55,803 bases of DNA from Rhodococcus jostii NBRC 16295 (lineage in GTDB: Bacteria > Actinomycetota > Actinomycetes > Mycobacteriales > Mycobacteriaceae). Under the pieces are notes generated by a model. That model was given only the letters and a program-made list of their open reading frames with translations. It searched no databases and was not told the DNA's origin. The position numbers and the translations under genes are program-made. This document shows positions 35,326 through 44,101 of this stretch, one piece after another (the first letter of the stretch is position 1; each line of letters opens with the position of its first letter). Location: NCBI RefSeq assembly GCF_001894825.1, contig NZ_BCWY01000065.1:1-55803 (forward strand), in the 5' to 3' direction.

Positions 35326-36126
35326 TCAGTGAATGGTCAAGCCGCCGGTGGGGCTGACAACGGCTCCCGTGAGGTACTGCGCATCGTCGGACGCCAGGAA
35401 GGTCACCACGTCGCCGATGTCCTGGGGCGCGGCGACTCCCAGCGGGCTGCGTTCGATGATCTTCTCGTATTGCTTTCGGTGATGGTCGGATACGCCATCT
35501 TCGCGCTGGAAGGCCGCCTCCCATGACGGCGAATCGCGGACCACGGTCACACACACGCAGTTCACCCGGATCCGATGTCTCGCCAATTCCTTGGACAGCA
35601 CTTTGCTCGCCATGATCACTCCGCCGGAGAAGGTGGCGATCGCGGTCTGTCCCGGCGTCGGCACCCGACCGCCCTCCGACGTGACGAAGACGACGCTTCC
35701 GCCGCCTCGCTCCCGCATGTAGGGAACAGTCGACTGCACCACAAGGAGTTTCGCCGCCACCGCCTGCCCGATGAAGTCCGTGACGCGCTCGATATCGATG
35801 TCGGCGAAAGGCCCGCGGACGTCGGTCGAGCGAGCTTCGTCGTCGTTGCCTCCGGCATTGGGCACCACGATGTCGATACCGCCGAAGCGGCGAGCGGCTT
35901 CCGCTGTGACGGCGTTCATGTCGCTCTTCGAGCGGACATCGCCGGCGACGAAGCCGCCGGCGCCGCCCAGACGTTCGATGTCCGCGAGGACCGACTCGGC
36001 CTTGCGTTCGTCCCTGCCGTTGAGTACGACCGTTGCACCGCGCCCAGCCAGCCGCAGAGCGACTCCTTTGCCGATTCCGCCGGTACCGCCGGTGACGACG
36101 GCGACCTTGCCTTGGAGGTTGTTCAT
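35326..36126 (-). CDS. SDR-family protein lacking the YxxxK pair
   Basis: A 266-residue Rossmann protein with TGGTGGIG (12-19) and NAGG, but I163 and S167 replace the YxxxK Tyr and Lys. It resembles the SDR at 4927 in having the same loss and a similar xSPSWE/TPSWD segment after the core, so the two form a distinct subgroup. Its ATG overlaps the ALDH stop (ATGA), so the genes are translationally coupled. The other ALDH copy lacks this partner. Confidence 0.78.
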   Translation of the reverse strand: MNNLQGKVAVVTGGTGGIGKGVALRLAGRGATVVLNGRDERKAESVLADIERLGGAGGFVAGDVRSKSDMNAVTAEAARRFGGIDIVVPNAGGNDDEARSTDVRGPFADIDIERVTDFIGQAVAAKLLVVQSTVPYMRERGGGSVVFVTSEGGRVPTPGQTAIATFSGGVIMASKVLSKELARHRIRVNCVCVTVVRDSPSWEAAFQREDGVSDHHRKQYEKIIERSPLGVAAPQDIGDVVTFLASDDAQYLTGAVVSPTGGLTIH

Positions 36127-37598
36127 CGCACTATCTCTTCGGGGACCACGAAGTCGCGGGGAAGACCTACCGATTTGAGTTCGGTGTATGCGTCGAATCC
36201 TTCGGGCCCCAGTTCCCGGCCGATACCGCTGTTCTTGAACCCGCCGACGGGAGCCGACAGCCCGACCGGGTTGCCGTTGATCTCCACCGTTCCGGTTCGG
36301 ATCCGTGCAGCCAGATCTACGGCGTGCTGTACGTCTGCCGTGAAGATCGATCCGTTCAGCCCGTACTGCGAGTCGTTGGCGATCGCAATCGCGTGGTCTT
36401 CGTCGTCGTACTCGAGAATCGACAGCACCGGCCCGAAGATCTCCTCGCGGGCAATCTCCATCGACGACTCGACATTCGTGAAGATGGTCGGTTCGACGAA
36501 CCACCCGCTATCCAATCCCCGGGGGCGCCCACCGCCGAGCGCGATCCCGGCCCCGGAGCCGCGTCCCGATCGGATGAGGGCCTCCACGCGTTGGCGTTGT
36601 TGGGCCGTCACCAGCGGTCCGAACTCCGTCGATGGATCGGACGGGTCGCCGACCGGCATCTTCTCGGTCACCGCCACCAGCGCGTCAATCAGGTCTTTCG
36701 CGCGTGTACGCGAGACGACGACGCGCGACTTGGAACTGCACACCTGGCCGGTGTTGCGGAAGGCGCCGGCGCGGAGAGACTCGACGGTCGCGTCGAGATC
36801 GGCGTCGTCGAGGACGATCGCGGCCGACTTTCCACCGAGTTCGAGCGTCACGCGGCGTACCGCCTCGCCGCACAGGGCGCCGATCCGTCGACCGGCGCCC
36901 GTCGACCCGGTGAACGAGACCTTGTCGACCCCGAGATGTGTCACCAGATGCTCGCTGACATCACGGTGTGCTGGAACGACGTTGACGACGCCGGCCGGAA
37001 TCCCGGCCCTGTCGATCAAGTCCGCCAGGAGATACGCGTCCAATGGGGTTTCGGGGGAGGGTTTGAGCACGACGGTGCAGCCGGTGAGCAGCGCAGGTGC
37101 GAGCTTCATCATCGTGACCAGGTGTGGGGCATTCCACGGGACGACGGCGGCCACCACACCAACCGGTTCGCGTGTGACTCGGGCGCGCCCTGTCGCGGAC
37201 TCACGGACGACGTCGAATGGATACTCGAACGCGAGATCGATCGAGGCGTCCAGGATCAATCGTGGTCGCGCCGCCTGAATTGCGTGCGATTGCGTTATCG
37301 GGCAGCCCATCTCCGCGGTCACCAGCTCTGCCATCACAGTTTCGTTAGCGGCGAGTAGTTCACTCAGGTGTCGCAGAATCTCGACCCGCTCGCCGAGCGT
37401 CATCCGCGGCCAGGGACCCTGATCGAAGGCCGTGCGCGCGGCCGTCACCGCGTCGTCGACGTCGGCGTTCGCGGCCGCCGGAACCCGAGCGATCTCCTGC
37501 TCGGTGAACGGCGACACGACGGAGATCACCTCATCCGTCGACGGCGCCACCCAATTACCGCCGATGTAGAACCGATCGTAATTGCCATGCCACACCAT
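36123..37598 (-). CDS. Aldehyde dehydrogenase (copy 1)
   Basis: A 491-residue ALDH with VVPWNAPHLVTMMKL, FTGSTGAGRRIG, Glu in LELGGKSAAI and nucleophilic Cys in NTGQVCSSKSR. ATG 37598 follows TGGAGAGA; a TTG nine codons upstream is less likely. It is nearly identical to the copy at 45291-46772. With the alcohol dehydrogenase it would convert a primary alcohol to the acid used by the CoA-transferases or ligase. Confidence 0.88.
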   Translation of the reverse strand: MVWHGNYDRFYIGGNWVAPSTDEVISVVSPFTEQEIARVPAAANADVDDAVTAARTAFDQGPWPRMTLGERVEILRHLSELLAANETVMAELVTAEMGCPITQSHAIQAARPRLILDASIDLAFEYPFDVVRESATGRARVTREPVGVVAAVVPWNAPHLVTMMKLAPALLTGCTVVLKPSPETPLDAYLLADLIDRAGIPAGVVNVVPAHRDVSEHLVTHLGVDKVSFTGSTGAGRRIGALCGEAVRRVTLELGGKSAAIVLDDADLDATVESLRAGAFRNTGQVCSSKSRVVVSRTRAKDLIDALVAVTEKMPVGDPSDPSTEFGPLVTAQQRQRVEALIRSGRGSGAGIALGGGRPRGLDSGWFVEPTIFTNVESSMEIAREEIFGPVLSILEYDDEDHAIAIANDSQYGLNGSIFTADVQHAVDLAARIRTGTVEINGNPVGLSAPVGGFKNSGIGRELGPEGFDAYTELKSVGLPRDFVVPEEIVR

Positions 37599-37698
37599 GT
37601 AATCTCTCCAGTACTTCGCCGACAATGCGGGTTGGAAATTTCTGCGCGATACCCATTACTTACAAGTCGATTGGTCATCACCGAAGTCGATGACGACC

Positions 37699-37767
37699 AA
37701 TTTATCGCGATGTGCTTGCCGTTCCAATTGAAATTTTGCGAAGCGTCGATTCGGGAGACGTGAAGTG
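37699..37767 (-). promoter_or_regulatory. Conserved promoter element of ALDH copy 1
   Basis: On the minus strand: near half CGAATCG complete at 37753-37747, far half degenerate (37767-37761), 19 bp, -35 TTGGAA (37727-37722), 17 bp, -10 TAAATT (37704-37699). The leader to the ALDH ATG is about 94 nt. The remaining DNA up to 38018 is the long plus-strand leader of the CoA ligase and holds no gene. Confidence 0.6.
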
Positions 37768-38018
37768 AGACCAAATTCTTCTAGGGCAACGTATTTCGAT
37801 CCATGGGGTGGTTGCAGGCATATGGACATCGTCGATTTCGAGGCTATACTCCGAATCGGCGTCACTGCCGGTGCGAGTGCTTCTCGGCAACCAGCTCGAT
37901 TTTCACATACTCCTCGACGACACGCCGTCACGTATTCGTGATCGGATATCGAAGTCCGGGGGAATGCGCGGAGTTCGAAGTGGCGCTCACTCATTCACCG
38001 GACGAGAAGGAAGACGTC

Positions 38019-39371
38019 ATGGCATCAGGTCCTTTCTCGGCGCACTACTGGAGTGCGGTCGAGGCTATTTCACCCAAGGACGCGCGGGCGGTCCAGAGCG
38101 AGCGGCTGAAGGAGCAACTCGCCTACCTGGCCGCCCACAGCGCGTTCTACCGCGCGAAGTTCGCCGAGCACGGAGTCGACGTCACGAAGGTCAGGACGGT
38201 AGAGGACCTGGCGGGTCTGCCGTTCACGGAGAAGCAGGAATTGCGGGACAGCCTGACCGCGGCGCCGCCGCTCGGAAACCATGTCGCGGCCGACCAGGCC
38301 GACATCGTGCAGATCCAGGCGTCCTCCGGTACCACCGGCAGCCCTTCCTACGTCGGGTTGACGCGGAGCGACATCGACGTGTGGTGCGACCTGGGGGCGC
38401 GGGCGCTGTACGCCAACGGCTTCCGCCCCGGCGACCGGCTGTTGCACGGGTTCGGAATGAGCAAGGGATTCGTCGGCGGCATCCCGGTGGTGCAGATGGC
38501 CCAGTACATGGGCATCGTCGACATCCCGATCGGTGCCGAGGCCGGCGCCGACCGGCTGCTGCGCGTGCAGGCCGATCAACGGCCGAGTGCCCTGATCGGA
38601 ACGCCGAACTTCCTGGCTCACCTCGCCGAACAGGCACCGTCGATCGTGGGCCTGCCCGCTCACGAACTCGGGGTGCGCGCCATCAGCGTGGGCGGTGAGC
38701 CCGGCGGGGGACTGCCCGCGGTGCGGAACAAGCTCGAGACCCTGTGGGGTGCCACCTCGCGGGAGATGCTGGGCGGCACCGATATCGCGTGCATCTACTG
38801 GGGTGAGTGCGAGGCCGGCGACGGCATGCACTTCCTCTCGCCGGATCTGATGGTGGCCGAGCTGATCGACCCCGACACCGACGAGCTGATCGAACCGGTC
38901 GAGGGCGCGCAGGGAGAACTCGTCTACACGGCCCTGCGTCGCCAGGCCTCACCGCTGCTTCGCTTCCGCACCCGCGACCACGTGGTGGTCACGGGGACCG
39001 ACTGCGCGTGCGGCCGCACCGGGTACAAGGTTCGCTGCATCGGCCGAACCGACGACATGCTCATCGTCCGCGGGATCAATCTCTTCCCGTCCGCGGTCAA
39101 ACAGCTCGTGTCCGAGCTGGCGCCCGCCGCCACCGGGGAGATGCGCATCCGCGCAGACTTCGAGGGCCACTCCACCCAGCGTCCACTTCCCCTGGTCGTC
39201 GAGCACGCCGACGGCCTGACCGCCGAGCAGCAGTCCGAACTGCGCACCACCATCGAGCAGCGAGTCCGCTCGGCGCTCAACGTAAAAACGGTCGTCGACC
39301 TCGTCCCCGACGGAACCCTGAAGCGCCCCGACCACGTGAAGGTCGCCCTGATCGAACGAGTGAACTCATGA
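38019..39371 (+). CDS. PaaK-like AMP-forming aryl/acyl-CoA ligase
   Basis: A 450-residue member of the phenylacetate-CoA ligase family by length and motifs: ATP loop ASSGTTGSP, the acceptor region GGTDIACIYWGE, the Cys-rich RTRDHVVV...CACGR turn and hinge GRTDDMLIVRGINLFPSAV. It makes a CoA thioester from a carboxylic acid and ATP. ATG 38019 follows GAGAAGGAAG. It starts a three-gene operon with overlapping stops and starts. Copy 2 is truncated after about 83 codons (47445). Confidence 0.85.
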   Translation: MASGPFSAHYWSAVEAISPKDARAVQSERLKEQLAYLAAHSAFYRAKFAEHGVDVTKVRTVEDLAGLPFTEKQELRDSLTAAPPLGNHVAADQADIVQIQASSGTTGSPSYVGLTRSDIDVWCDLGARALYANGFRPGDRLLHGFGMSKGFVGGIPVVQMAQYMGIVDIPIGAEAGADRLLRVQADQRPSALIGTPNFLAHLAEQAPSIVGLPAHELGVRAISVGGEPGGGLPAVRNKLETLWGATSREMLGGTDIACIYWGECEAGDGMHFLSPDLMVAELIDPDTDELIEPVEGAQGELVYTALRRQASPLLRFRTRDHVVVTGTDCACGRTGYKVRCIGRTDDMLIVRGINLFPSAVKQLVSELAPAATGEMRIRADFEGHSTQRPLPLVVEHADGLTAEQQSELRTTIEQRVRSALNVKTVVDLVPDGTLKRPDHVKVALIERVNS

Positions 39372-40159
39372 GGACCTACGAAGAGTTTCCGACCCTGGCA
39401 ATCGACCGCCCGTCCGACCACGTCCTGCGCATCGTGCTCGACGGGCCCGACCTGCATGCCGTCGGCCCGGACATGCACCGCGACCTGGCCGACGTGTGGA
39501 CGGCGATCGACCGCGACGACTCCGTCCGCGCCGTACTCATCCGCGGCGCCGGCAATCGCGCCTTCTCCGCAGGGGGAAGCTTCGACCTGGTGGAGTCGAT
39601 GGTGGAGGACTGGCAGGTGCGTACCCGCATCCTCCGGGAGGCCCGCGACCTCGTGCGCAACCTCATTGAATGCTCGAAGCCGATCGTCTCCGCCGTCAAC
39701 GGTCCCGCGGTGGGAGCGGGACTGGTCGCCGCGCTCCTCGCGGATGTGTCCGTTGCCGGTCGGCGCGCGAAGATCGTCGACGGCCACGTCCGCCTCGGGG
39801 TCGCCGCCGGCGACCACGCGGCCATCTGCTGGCCGATGCTGTGCGGAATGGCGAAAGCCAAGTACCACCTGCTGATGAACGAAGTCCTCACCGGTGAGGA
39901 AGCGGAGCGCATCGGCCTCGTTTCCCTCTGCGTCGACGACGACCAGGTGCAGAGTCGCGCCCTGGAAATCGCCACCACGCTGGCCGCCGGCGCACCGAGC
40001 GCGCTGCAGTGGACCAAACACGCCCTGAACAACTGGTACCGGCAGGCGATGCCGATCTTCGACACATCCCTCGGGCTCGAGTTCTACGGATTCGGCGGAC
40101 CGGAAGTCGTCGAGGGCGTCGCCGCCCACCGCGAGAAGCGCGCACCGAGGTTCGCATGA
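39368..40159 (+). CDS. Enoyl-CoA hydratase/isomerase (crotonase) family protein
   Basis: A 263-residue crotonase. The oxyanion-hole segments are FSAGGSFD and VNGPAVGAGL. The two Glu residues of classic hydratases are not in place: VDGHVRLGVAAGDHAA and LMNEVLTG occupy those regions, as in an actinobacterial subgroup with a GDHAA/GDGGA motif. Hydration, hydrolysis or another crotonase reaction is possible. The ATG overlaps the ligase stop (ATGA). Confidence 0.82.
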   Translation: MRTYEEFPTLAIDRPSDHVLRIVLDGPDLHAVGPDMHRDLADVWTAIDRDDSVRAVLIRGAGNRAFSAGGSFDLVESMVEDWQVRTRILREARDLVRNLIECSKPIVSAVNGPAVGAGLVAALLADVSVAGRRAKIVDGHVRLGVAAGDHAAICWPMLCGMAKAKYHLLMNEVLTGEEAERIGLVSLCVDDDQVQSRALEIATTLAAGAPSALQWTKHALNNWYRQAMPIFDTSLGLEFYGFGGPEVVEGVAAHREKRAPRFA

Positions 40160-41319
40160 ACGCGCCACTCGCCGGTGTCACCGTCGTCAGCCTCGAACAG
40201 GCCATCTCCGCTCCGCTGTGCACCCGGCATCTCGCCGACCTCGGCGCCCGGGTGATCAAGATCGAAAACCCCAAAGGCGGCGACAGCACCCGCCACTACG
40301 ACGGCGTCGTGCGCGGGATGGCCGCCCACTTCGTCTGGCTGAACCACGGCAAGGAATCGGCCGCCCTCGACCTCACCGACCCCACCGACCTCGAGGTGTT
40401 CACCGGACTCCTCGATCGCGCCGACGTCCTGGTCAGCAACCTCGCACCCGGTGCGTTGGGCCGGCTGGGGCTGGCACCCGACACTCTCGCCGACACTTAC
40501 CCCCGTCTCGTGGTGGTCGACATCTCCGGGTACGGGACGGGCGGCGTGCTCGACGACAAGCGCGCGTACGACCTGCTCGTGCAGGCCGAGGCTGGGTCCT
40601 GCTCGATCACCGGCTGGCCGGGACAGCCGGTGAAATCCGGGATTCCGATCGCCGACGTCGGCACCGCCCTGTACGCATATTCGGCGGTGCTCGCCGCACT
40701 GTACGACCGCAAGTCCACCGGCCGGGGCGCCGTCATCCCCATTGCGATGTTCGATGTCGTGGCAGAGATGATGGGGTTCGCGCTCAACCAGGTCGTCCAC
40801 GCCGGCACCGAACCGCAGCCGGTGGGCATGGGGTCACCGATGATCGCCCCGTACGGGGTGTTCGACACGGCGGACGGGCAGACCGCAGTCCTCGGTACCA
40901 CCAGCGACCGCGAGTGGCGCAGACTTGCCACCGACCTGCTGGAGCGCCCTGACCTCGCCGACGACCCGCGTTACGCCCGCAATGCCGACCGGGTCACACG
41001 GCGGGCCGAGCTCGACGAACTGCTCGGTGACTGGTGCCGGCAACGCACGCTCGCCGATATCCAGTCGCTGGCTGACCGGGTGGGTATCGGCAACGCCCGC
41101 CTCAATACGGTGAGGGAACTCGCGACTCACCCTCAGCTCGCCGAACGTGGCCGCTGGCGTGATGTCGGGTCGCCCGTGGGCCCGGTACCGGCGCTCGAGC
41201 CGCCCGCCATGGCGCTCGATTGGGCTATCCGCGCCGGTGCCGTTCCCGCTCTCGGCGAGCACACCGCAGCACTGCGCGCCGAGGTTCTGGACGCGCGGAC
41301 GAACCCGACGGTGGGCTGA
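40156..41319 (+). CDS. CaiB/BaiF family CoA-transferase
   Basis: A 387-residue class III CoA-transferase with HLADLGARVIKIENPKGGD, LNHGKESAALDL and catalytic Asp D139 in AYDLLVQAEAG. Its ATG overlaps the hydratase stop, completing the ligase-hydratase-transferase operon. A very strong hairpin follows 25 bp after the stop. It is the fourth CaiB-fold gene of the core, counting the racemase. Confidence 0.87.
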   Translation: MNAPLAGVTVVSLEQAISAPLCTRHLADLGARVIKIENPKGGDSTRHYDGVVRGMAAHFVWLNHGKESAALDLTDPTDLEVFTGLLDRADVLVSNLAPGALGRLGLAPDTLADTYPRLVVVDISGYGTGGVLDDKRAYDLLVQAEAGSCSITGWPGQPVKSGIPIADVGTALYAYSAVLAALYDRKSTGRGAVIPIAMFDVVAEMMGFALNQVVHAGTEPQPVGMGSPMIAPYGVFDTADGQTAVLGTTSDREWRRLATDLLERPDLADDPRYARNADRVTRRAELDELLGDWCRQRTLADIQSLADRVGIGNARLNTVRELATHPQLAERGRWRDVGSPVGPVPALEPPAMALDWAIRAGAVPALGEHTAALRAEVLDARTNPTVG

Positions 41320-41344
41320 TCCGAGCGCACGAACGATAGAAGAG

Positions 41345-41395
41345 GTGGGCACGAACCACACAGGGACCTCACGATTCCCAGTGGTTCGTGCCCAC
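41345..41395. terminator. Terminator hairpin after the ligase operon
   Basis: A perfect 15-bp inverted repeat, GTGGGCACGAACCAC at 41345-41359 and its complement at 41381-41395, with a 21-nt loop. It separates the plus-strand operon from the minus-strand transporter remnant. Confidence 0.75.
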
Positions 41396-41403
41396 CATGT
41401 GTC

Positions 41404-41638
41404 TCAATTGGGTGTGTCTTCTCCGGTCACGGCAGGGGCAGGCGATGGTGACGCCGCCCCGGCGAACGACTGGGTCGGGCTTCCGGTCGTTGCGATTGTC
41501 GGAACGAGAGAGACAAGTACTGCTGCGACGAGTGCCGGAAGCGCGAATGCATAGAAGTTCCATTCGTGTCCGACGTTCGAGCCGAGGATCCATCCGCCGA
41601 GCAACGGGCCCAGAATCGCTCCGAAGCGGGCCAGTCCC
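41404..41638 (-). pseudogene. 3' fragment of an AAHS-type MFS transporter gene
   Basis: The last about 78 codons, starting LARFGAILGPLLGGWILG and ending EDTP plus one residue, match the C-terminus of the intact transporter at 47705-49078 almost residue by residue. The first 11 helices are missing and unrelated DNA precedes the fragment. It shows that copy 1 of the duplication once had this transporter after the ligase operon. Confidence 0.85.
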
Positions 41639-41691
41639 CCGGGTTGGGGAGCAGTGTCGCCGCGATTCGAGGTCTCCGGAGTCGCGCAGCG

Positions 41692-42690
41692 TCAGCGCAG
41701 ATGCTGCCCGAACCAGCCAATGAGCCGTTCGGGGTGTTGGCCGAAATAGTTGTAGCCGGAGAACCGCTGGTCTGATCCCTCGATCCAGAACAGCTCTTTC
41801 TCGGTGGTCCCGATCTTGTTGTACAGCTCCTCGATGGTGCCGGGGTCCATCAACCAGTCCCGGCGTAGTTGAGCAACCATCGTCGGGATTTTCACCGCAC
41901 CGGCATAGGGCGTCGGTGTCATCTGTCCAAGCCGGAAACCTGAAAGCGCGAAGATCCGCTGGTCTACCCGCTCGGCCATTTTGTCTGGATCGAGCTTGAA
42001 GTGTCGAGCAGCGCACCTGACGAGAGCCTCCCCCGGGGCGGGCTGGAGGAACAGGGCGGCGCGGATATCGGTGAACTCCTGGGGCCACTTGGACAGGGCA
42101 ACGATCGTCGAGTTCGCGCCCATGCACCGGCTGTAGAGCCCGGTGGTCATCGTGGCCAAATCCGGACGGGATTGGGCGTACTGGACCGAGCCGAGCACGT
42201 CGCGGCATTCCAGCAATCCGATGCCGGCGAGGCCGCCGCTGCCCTCGCCGCTGCGGCCGTGATTACGTAGGTCGTAGGTGAGGATGTTGTAGCCAGCGTC
42301 GTGCAAATGTTTCAATTCCGGCAGGAAGCTCACCTCGAAGCCACCGAACATTGTGTTCCACGGCGCAAGGTGCCCGGGGAACCCATAGCGGTTGCACGGC
42401 ATGGGATGGTTGACGATGAGGAGTTTCTCGGATTCGGCGGGGATGAACCAAGCATCGAGGGTGACACCATCGGCCGAAGGGAACCAGCATTCCTCGAATT
42501 CCAGCCCCACCTCGTCAGGTGTGCGCAGCACGGGTGATCGGGCGCCGTGAGTGAAAAGGCTCGCGTACTGCTCGACCAGTGGGTGGGCCTTCTCGGCGAC
42601 CGAGTCCTTGGCTGCCTTCGCCATATCGCCCACCATGCCCAGAATAGTCGCGTCCTGCTGACCCAAGTCTTCGCCGGTGGAATCGTTCAT
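41692..42690 (-). CDS. Alpha/beta hydrolase with a probable cysteine nucleophile, longer paralogue
   Basis: A 332-residue hydrolase similar along its length to the one at 12315, but with about 30 extra N-terminal residues forming a likely helix. The elbow is S-R-C189-M-G, and the C-terminal YNYFGQHPE holds the presumed His. AGGAGGAAATA immediately before ATG 42690 is an excellent ribosome site. It is flanked by remnants on both sides. Confidence 0.82.
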   Translation of the reverse strand: MNDSTGEDLGQQDATILGMVGDMAKAAKDSVAEKAHPLVEQYASLFTHGARSPVLRTPDEVGLEFEECWFPSADGVTLDAWFIPAESEKLLIVNHPMPCNRYGFPGHLAPWNTMFGGFEVSFLPELKHLHDAGYNILTYDLRNHGRSGEGSGGLAGIGLLECRDVLGSVQYAQSRPDLATMTTGLYSRCMGANSTIVALSKWPQEFTDIRAALFLQPAPGEALVRCAARHFKLDPDKMAERVDQRIFALSGFRLGQMTPTPYAGAVKIPTMVAQLRRDWLMDPGTIEELYNKIGTTEKELFWIEGSDQRFSGYNYFGQHPERLIGWFGQHLR

Positions 42691-43259
42691 TATTTCCTCC
42701 TCATGGTGACGTGGAGAGCGGCATACTCTGGCAACGCGGCTGCGCCGCGGAATCGACGTCAATAACGAGACCGACGCTACTCTTCGTCAGTCCTAGGGAG
42801 TAGCCCGCGAACTTGACATATTGCGAAGGTCCGCTTTCCAATTCGGCAAGTGGTCAATCCGAGGCAGCTACGGACAACGCACGAGCTGATCCGCAAACCC
42901 GGCGCCCTTCCTGGGGCGAGCGGGTTGGCTCAGACCAAGCACGTTCAATCGCTGCCCGCGAACAACAACCACATCAGCCGTTTTGACAGAGTGCTCACCG
43001 CCGAGGTCGACGACCGCACCAAATGCCATCGCGCGCGGCGGATTGACGGCGCGAAGTCCCCCGCATCACACGGCTCGCCGACTTCGATGTCGATGCCGTG
43101 CCGGGCATCTCTGCGGGCACACTCGGGCATTCCGGGGCCGGCGGCTACCTGGACGCAGGGGAGCCGGTCGGTCGGTGCATCAAGATTCCGGCCCGGGAGA
43201 CGATCAACCCATCGGTGATGGTGGCGTCCCACCTCGACGGACAGCGTCACCGAATGCTC
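42691..43259. other. Intergenic and degenerate DNA
   Basis: About 570 bp upstream of the hydrolase. The first 100 bp should hold its promoter. From about 42850 on, open frames on both strands lack starts and recognisable content. A TTGACA-like box occurs near 42810 with no gene to serve. It is probably rearranged catabolic DNA too decayed to name. Confidence 0.4.
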
Positions 43260-43376
43260 CTGGCTTGTCGCCGATGACGTCCCCGATGTCCCGGGCCTGC
43301 GTGCAGGGGTGGCGGCGGCGGTCGAGAACGACAGCGGCAGACCGACCGTTCCGATCTCGTCTTTGACGGCGTGCCG
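43260..43376 (-). pseudogene. Frameshifted C-terminal fragment of a CaiB CoA-transferase
   Basis: On the minus strand IGTVGLPLSF and, in a second frame, HPCTQARDIGD correspond to IGLVGLPLSFDGHRPPPLHAARDIG near the end of the transferase at 26677. The frameshift and lack of the rest of the gene mark it as a remnant of a second CaiB copy. Confidence 0.6.
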
Positions 43377-43387
43377 ATGATCTGTCA

Positions 43388-43510
43388 ATGCTGCTGATAC
43401 CGAATGACACTCCGGGTCGGGACATCTGCAAACTGCCTACTCTGTCGCGGCATGCGACCGGTACCACCGAGATCTTCCTCGATGAGGTGCGGGTGCCGGC
43501 GACGCGCTGC
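43388..43510 (+). pseudogene. Internal fragment of an acyl-CoA dehydrogenase gene
   Basis: The plus-strand frame encodes LLIPNDTPGRDICKLPTLS followed by RHATGTTEIFLDEVRVPA, nearly identical to the middle of the acyl-CoA dehydrogenase at 31291. Only about 41 codons remain and the fragment is inverted relative to the neighbouring racemase remnant, so several breakpoints lie here. Confidence 0.8.
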
Positions 43511-43701
43511 TCAGCGCGCCCGCGGTTGAGAAGGTTAAAGCGCGGATCCACCTGCGCGCCATAGTCATAGACCGGCGGCCGGTCGACCCGGATGATGTCT
43601 GCCCTCAGGTCGGACAGGAGCATGCAGCAGAAGGGAACCGATCCGACGCCACCCAGCTAGACGAGCTTGATGCCCGCGAGGGGACTCTGCAGTTTTCCCA
43701 T
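43511..43701 (-). pseudogene. 5' fragment of an alpha-methylacyl-CoA racemase gene, with in-frame stop
   Basis: From ATG 43701 the frame begins MGKLQSPLAGIKLV and hits TAG (43659-43657) where the intact copy has Glu. It then continues with LGGVGSVPFCCMLLSDL and VDPRFNLLNRGR, matching residues about 15-62 of the racemase at 32597. The conserved promoter still precedes it. Confidence 0.85.
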
Positions 43702-43730
43702 GACTTTCTGGCTCCGATCGAATACTTCCG

Positions 43731-43799
43731 AGCCTATCCGTCCTTATTGAGGCTGCCAATTGAAGAATTGCGAAGCGGCGATTCGAACGGCACGAATCG
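43731..43799 (-). promoter_or_regulatory. Conserved promoter element, copy at the racemase remnant
   Basis: On the minus strand: perfect CGATTCG-N7-CGAATCG repeat (43799-43779), 19 bp, -35 TTGGCA (43759-43754), 17 bp, -10 TAGGCT (43736-43731). It is a duplicate of the element at 33781 and now drives only a broken gene. Confidence 0.6.
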
Positions 43800-44101
43800 A
43801 AATCTATGTCGAAATTGACCATTCATTTTTTGCTATTGACGGTGCCGACAGGGGAGAGGCAATATAGCCAGAGTCACATTCGACAAACGGTCCCGGTACG
43901 GTGACCTCCACGTGCAGAGACGGTGCCCGCGTTCGGCGCGTCCGACGTTTCGATGGCGATCCTCTTGTCACGAGATCGACCGAATGCCGTGGCGGTGCTC
44001 GCCGTCGCCGGCCAGCCAGGTTCGTCAGCGAGGAGTGCAGCAGTAATGATGGAATCAATATCTCGTACGGGTACACGGAACAGCGGGGAGGCGGGGCAGC
44101 C

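Larger units (their letters stand above)
33565..38273. repeat. Segmental duplication, copy 1
   Basis: The 5' part of the racemase, its promoter, the alcohol dehydrogenase, ALDH and the 5' part of the CoA ligase recur in the same order and orientation at 43516-47697. Coding and non-coding stretches both match, including promoter elements and the ligase leader. The SDR at 35326-36126 has no counterpart in copy 2. Confidence 0.8.

Noticed and set aside
42805..42850. A further copy of the cluster promoter upstream of the hydrolase at 41692
   Set aside because: TTGCGAAG and CAATTCGG resemble parts of the element, but the inverted repeat and spacing are not kept.
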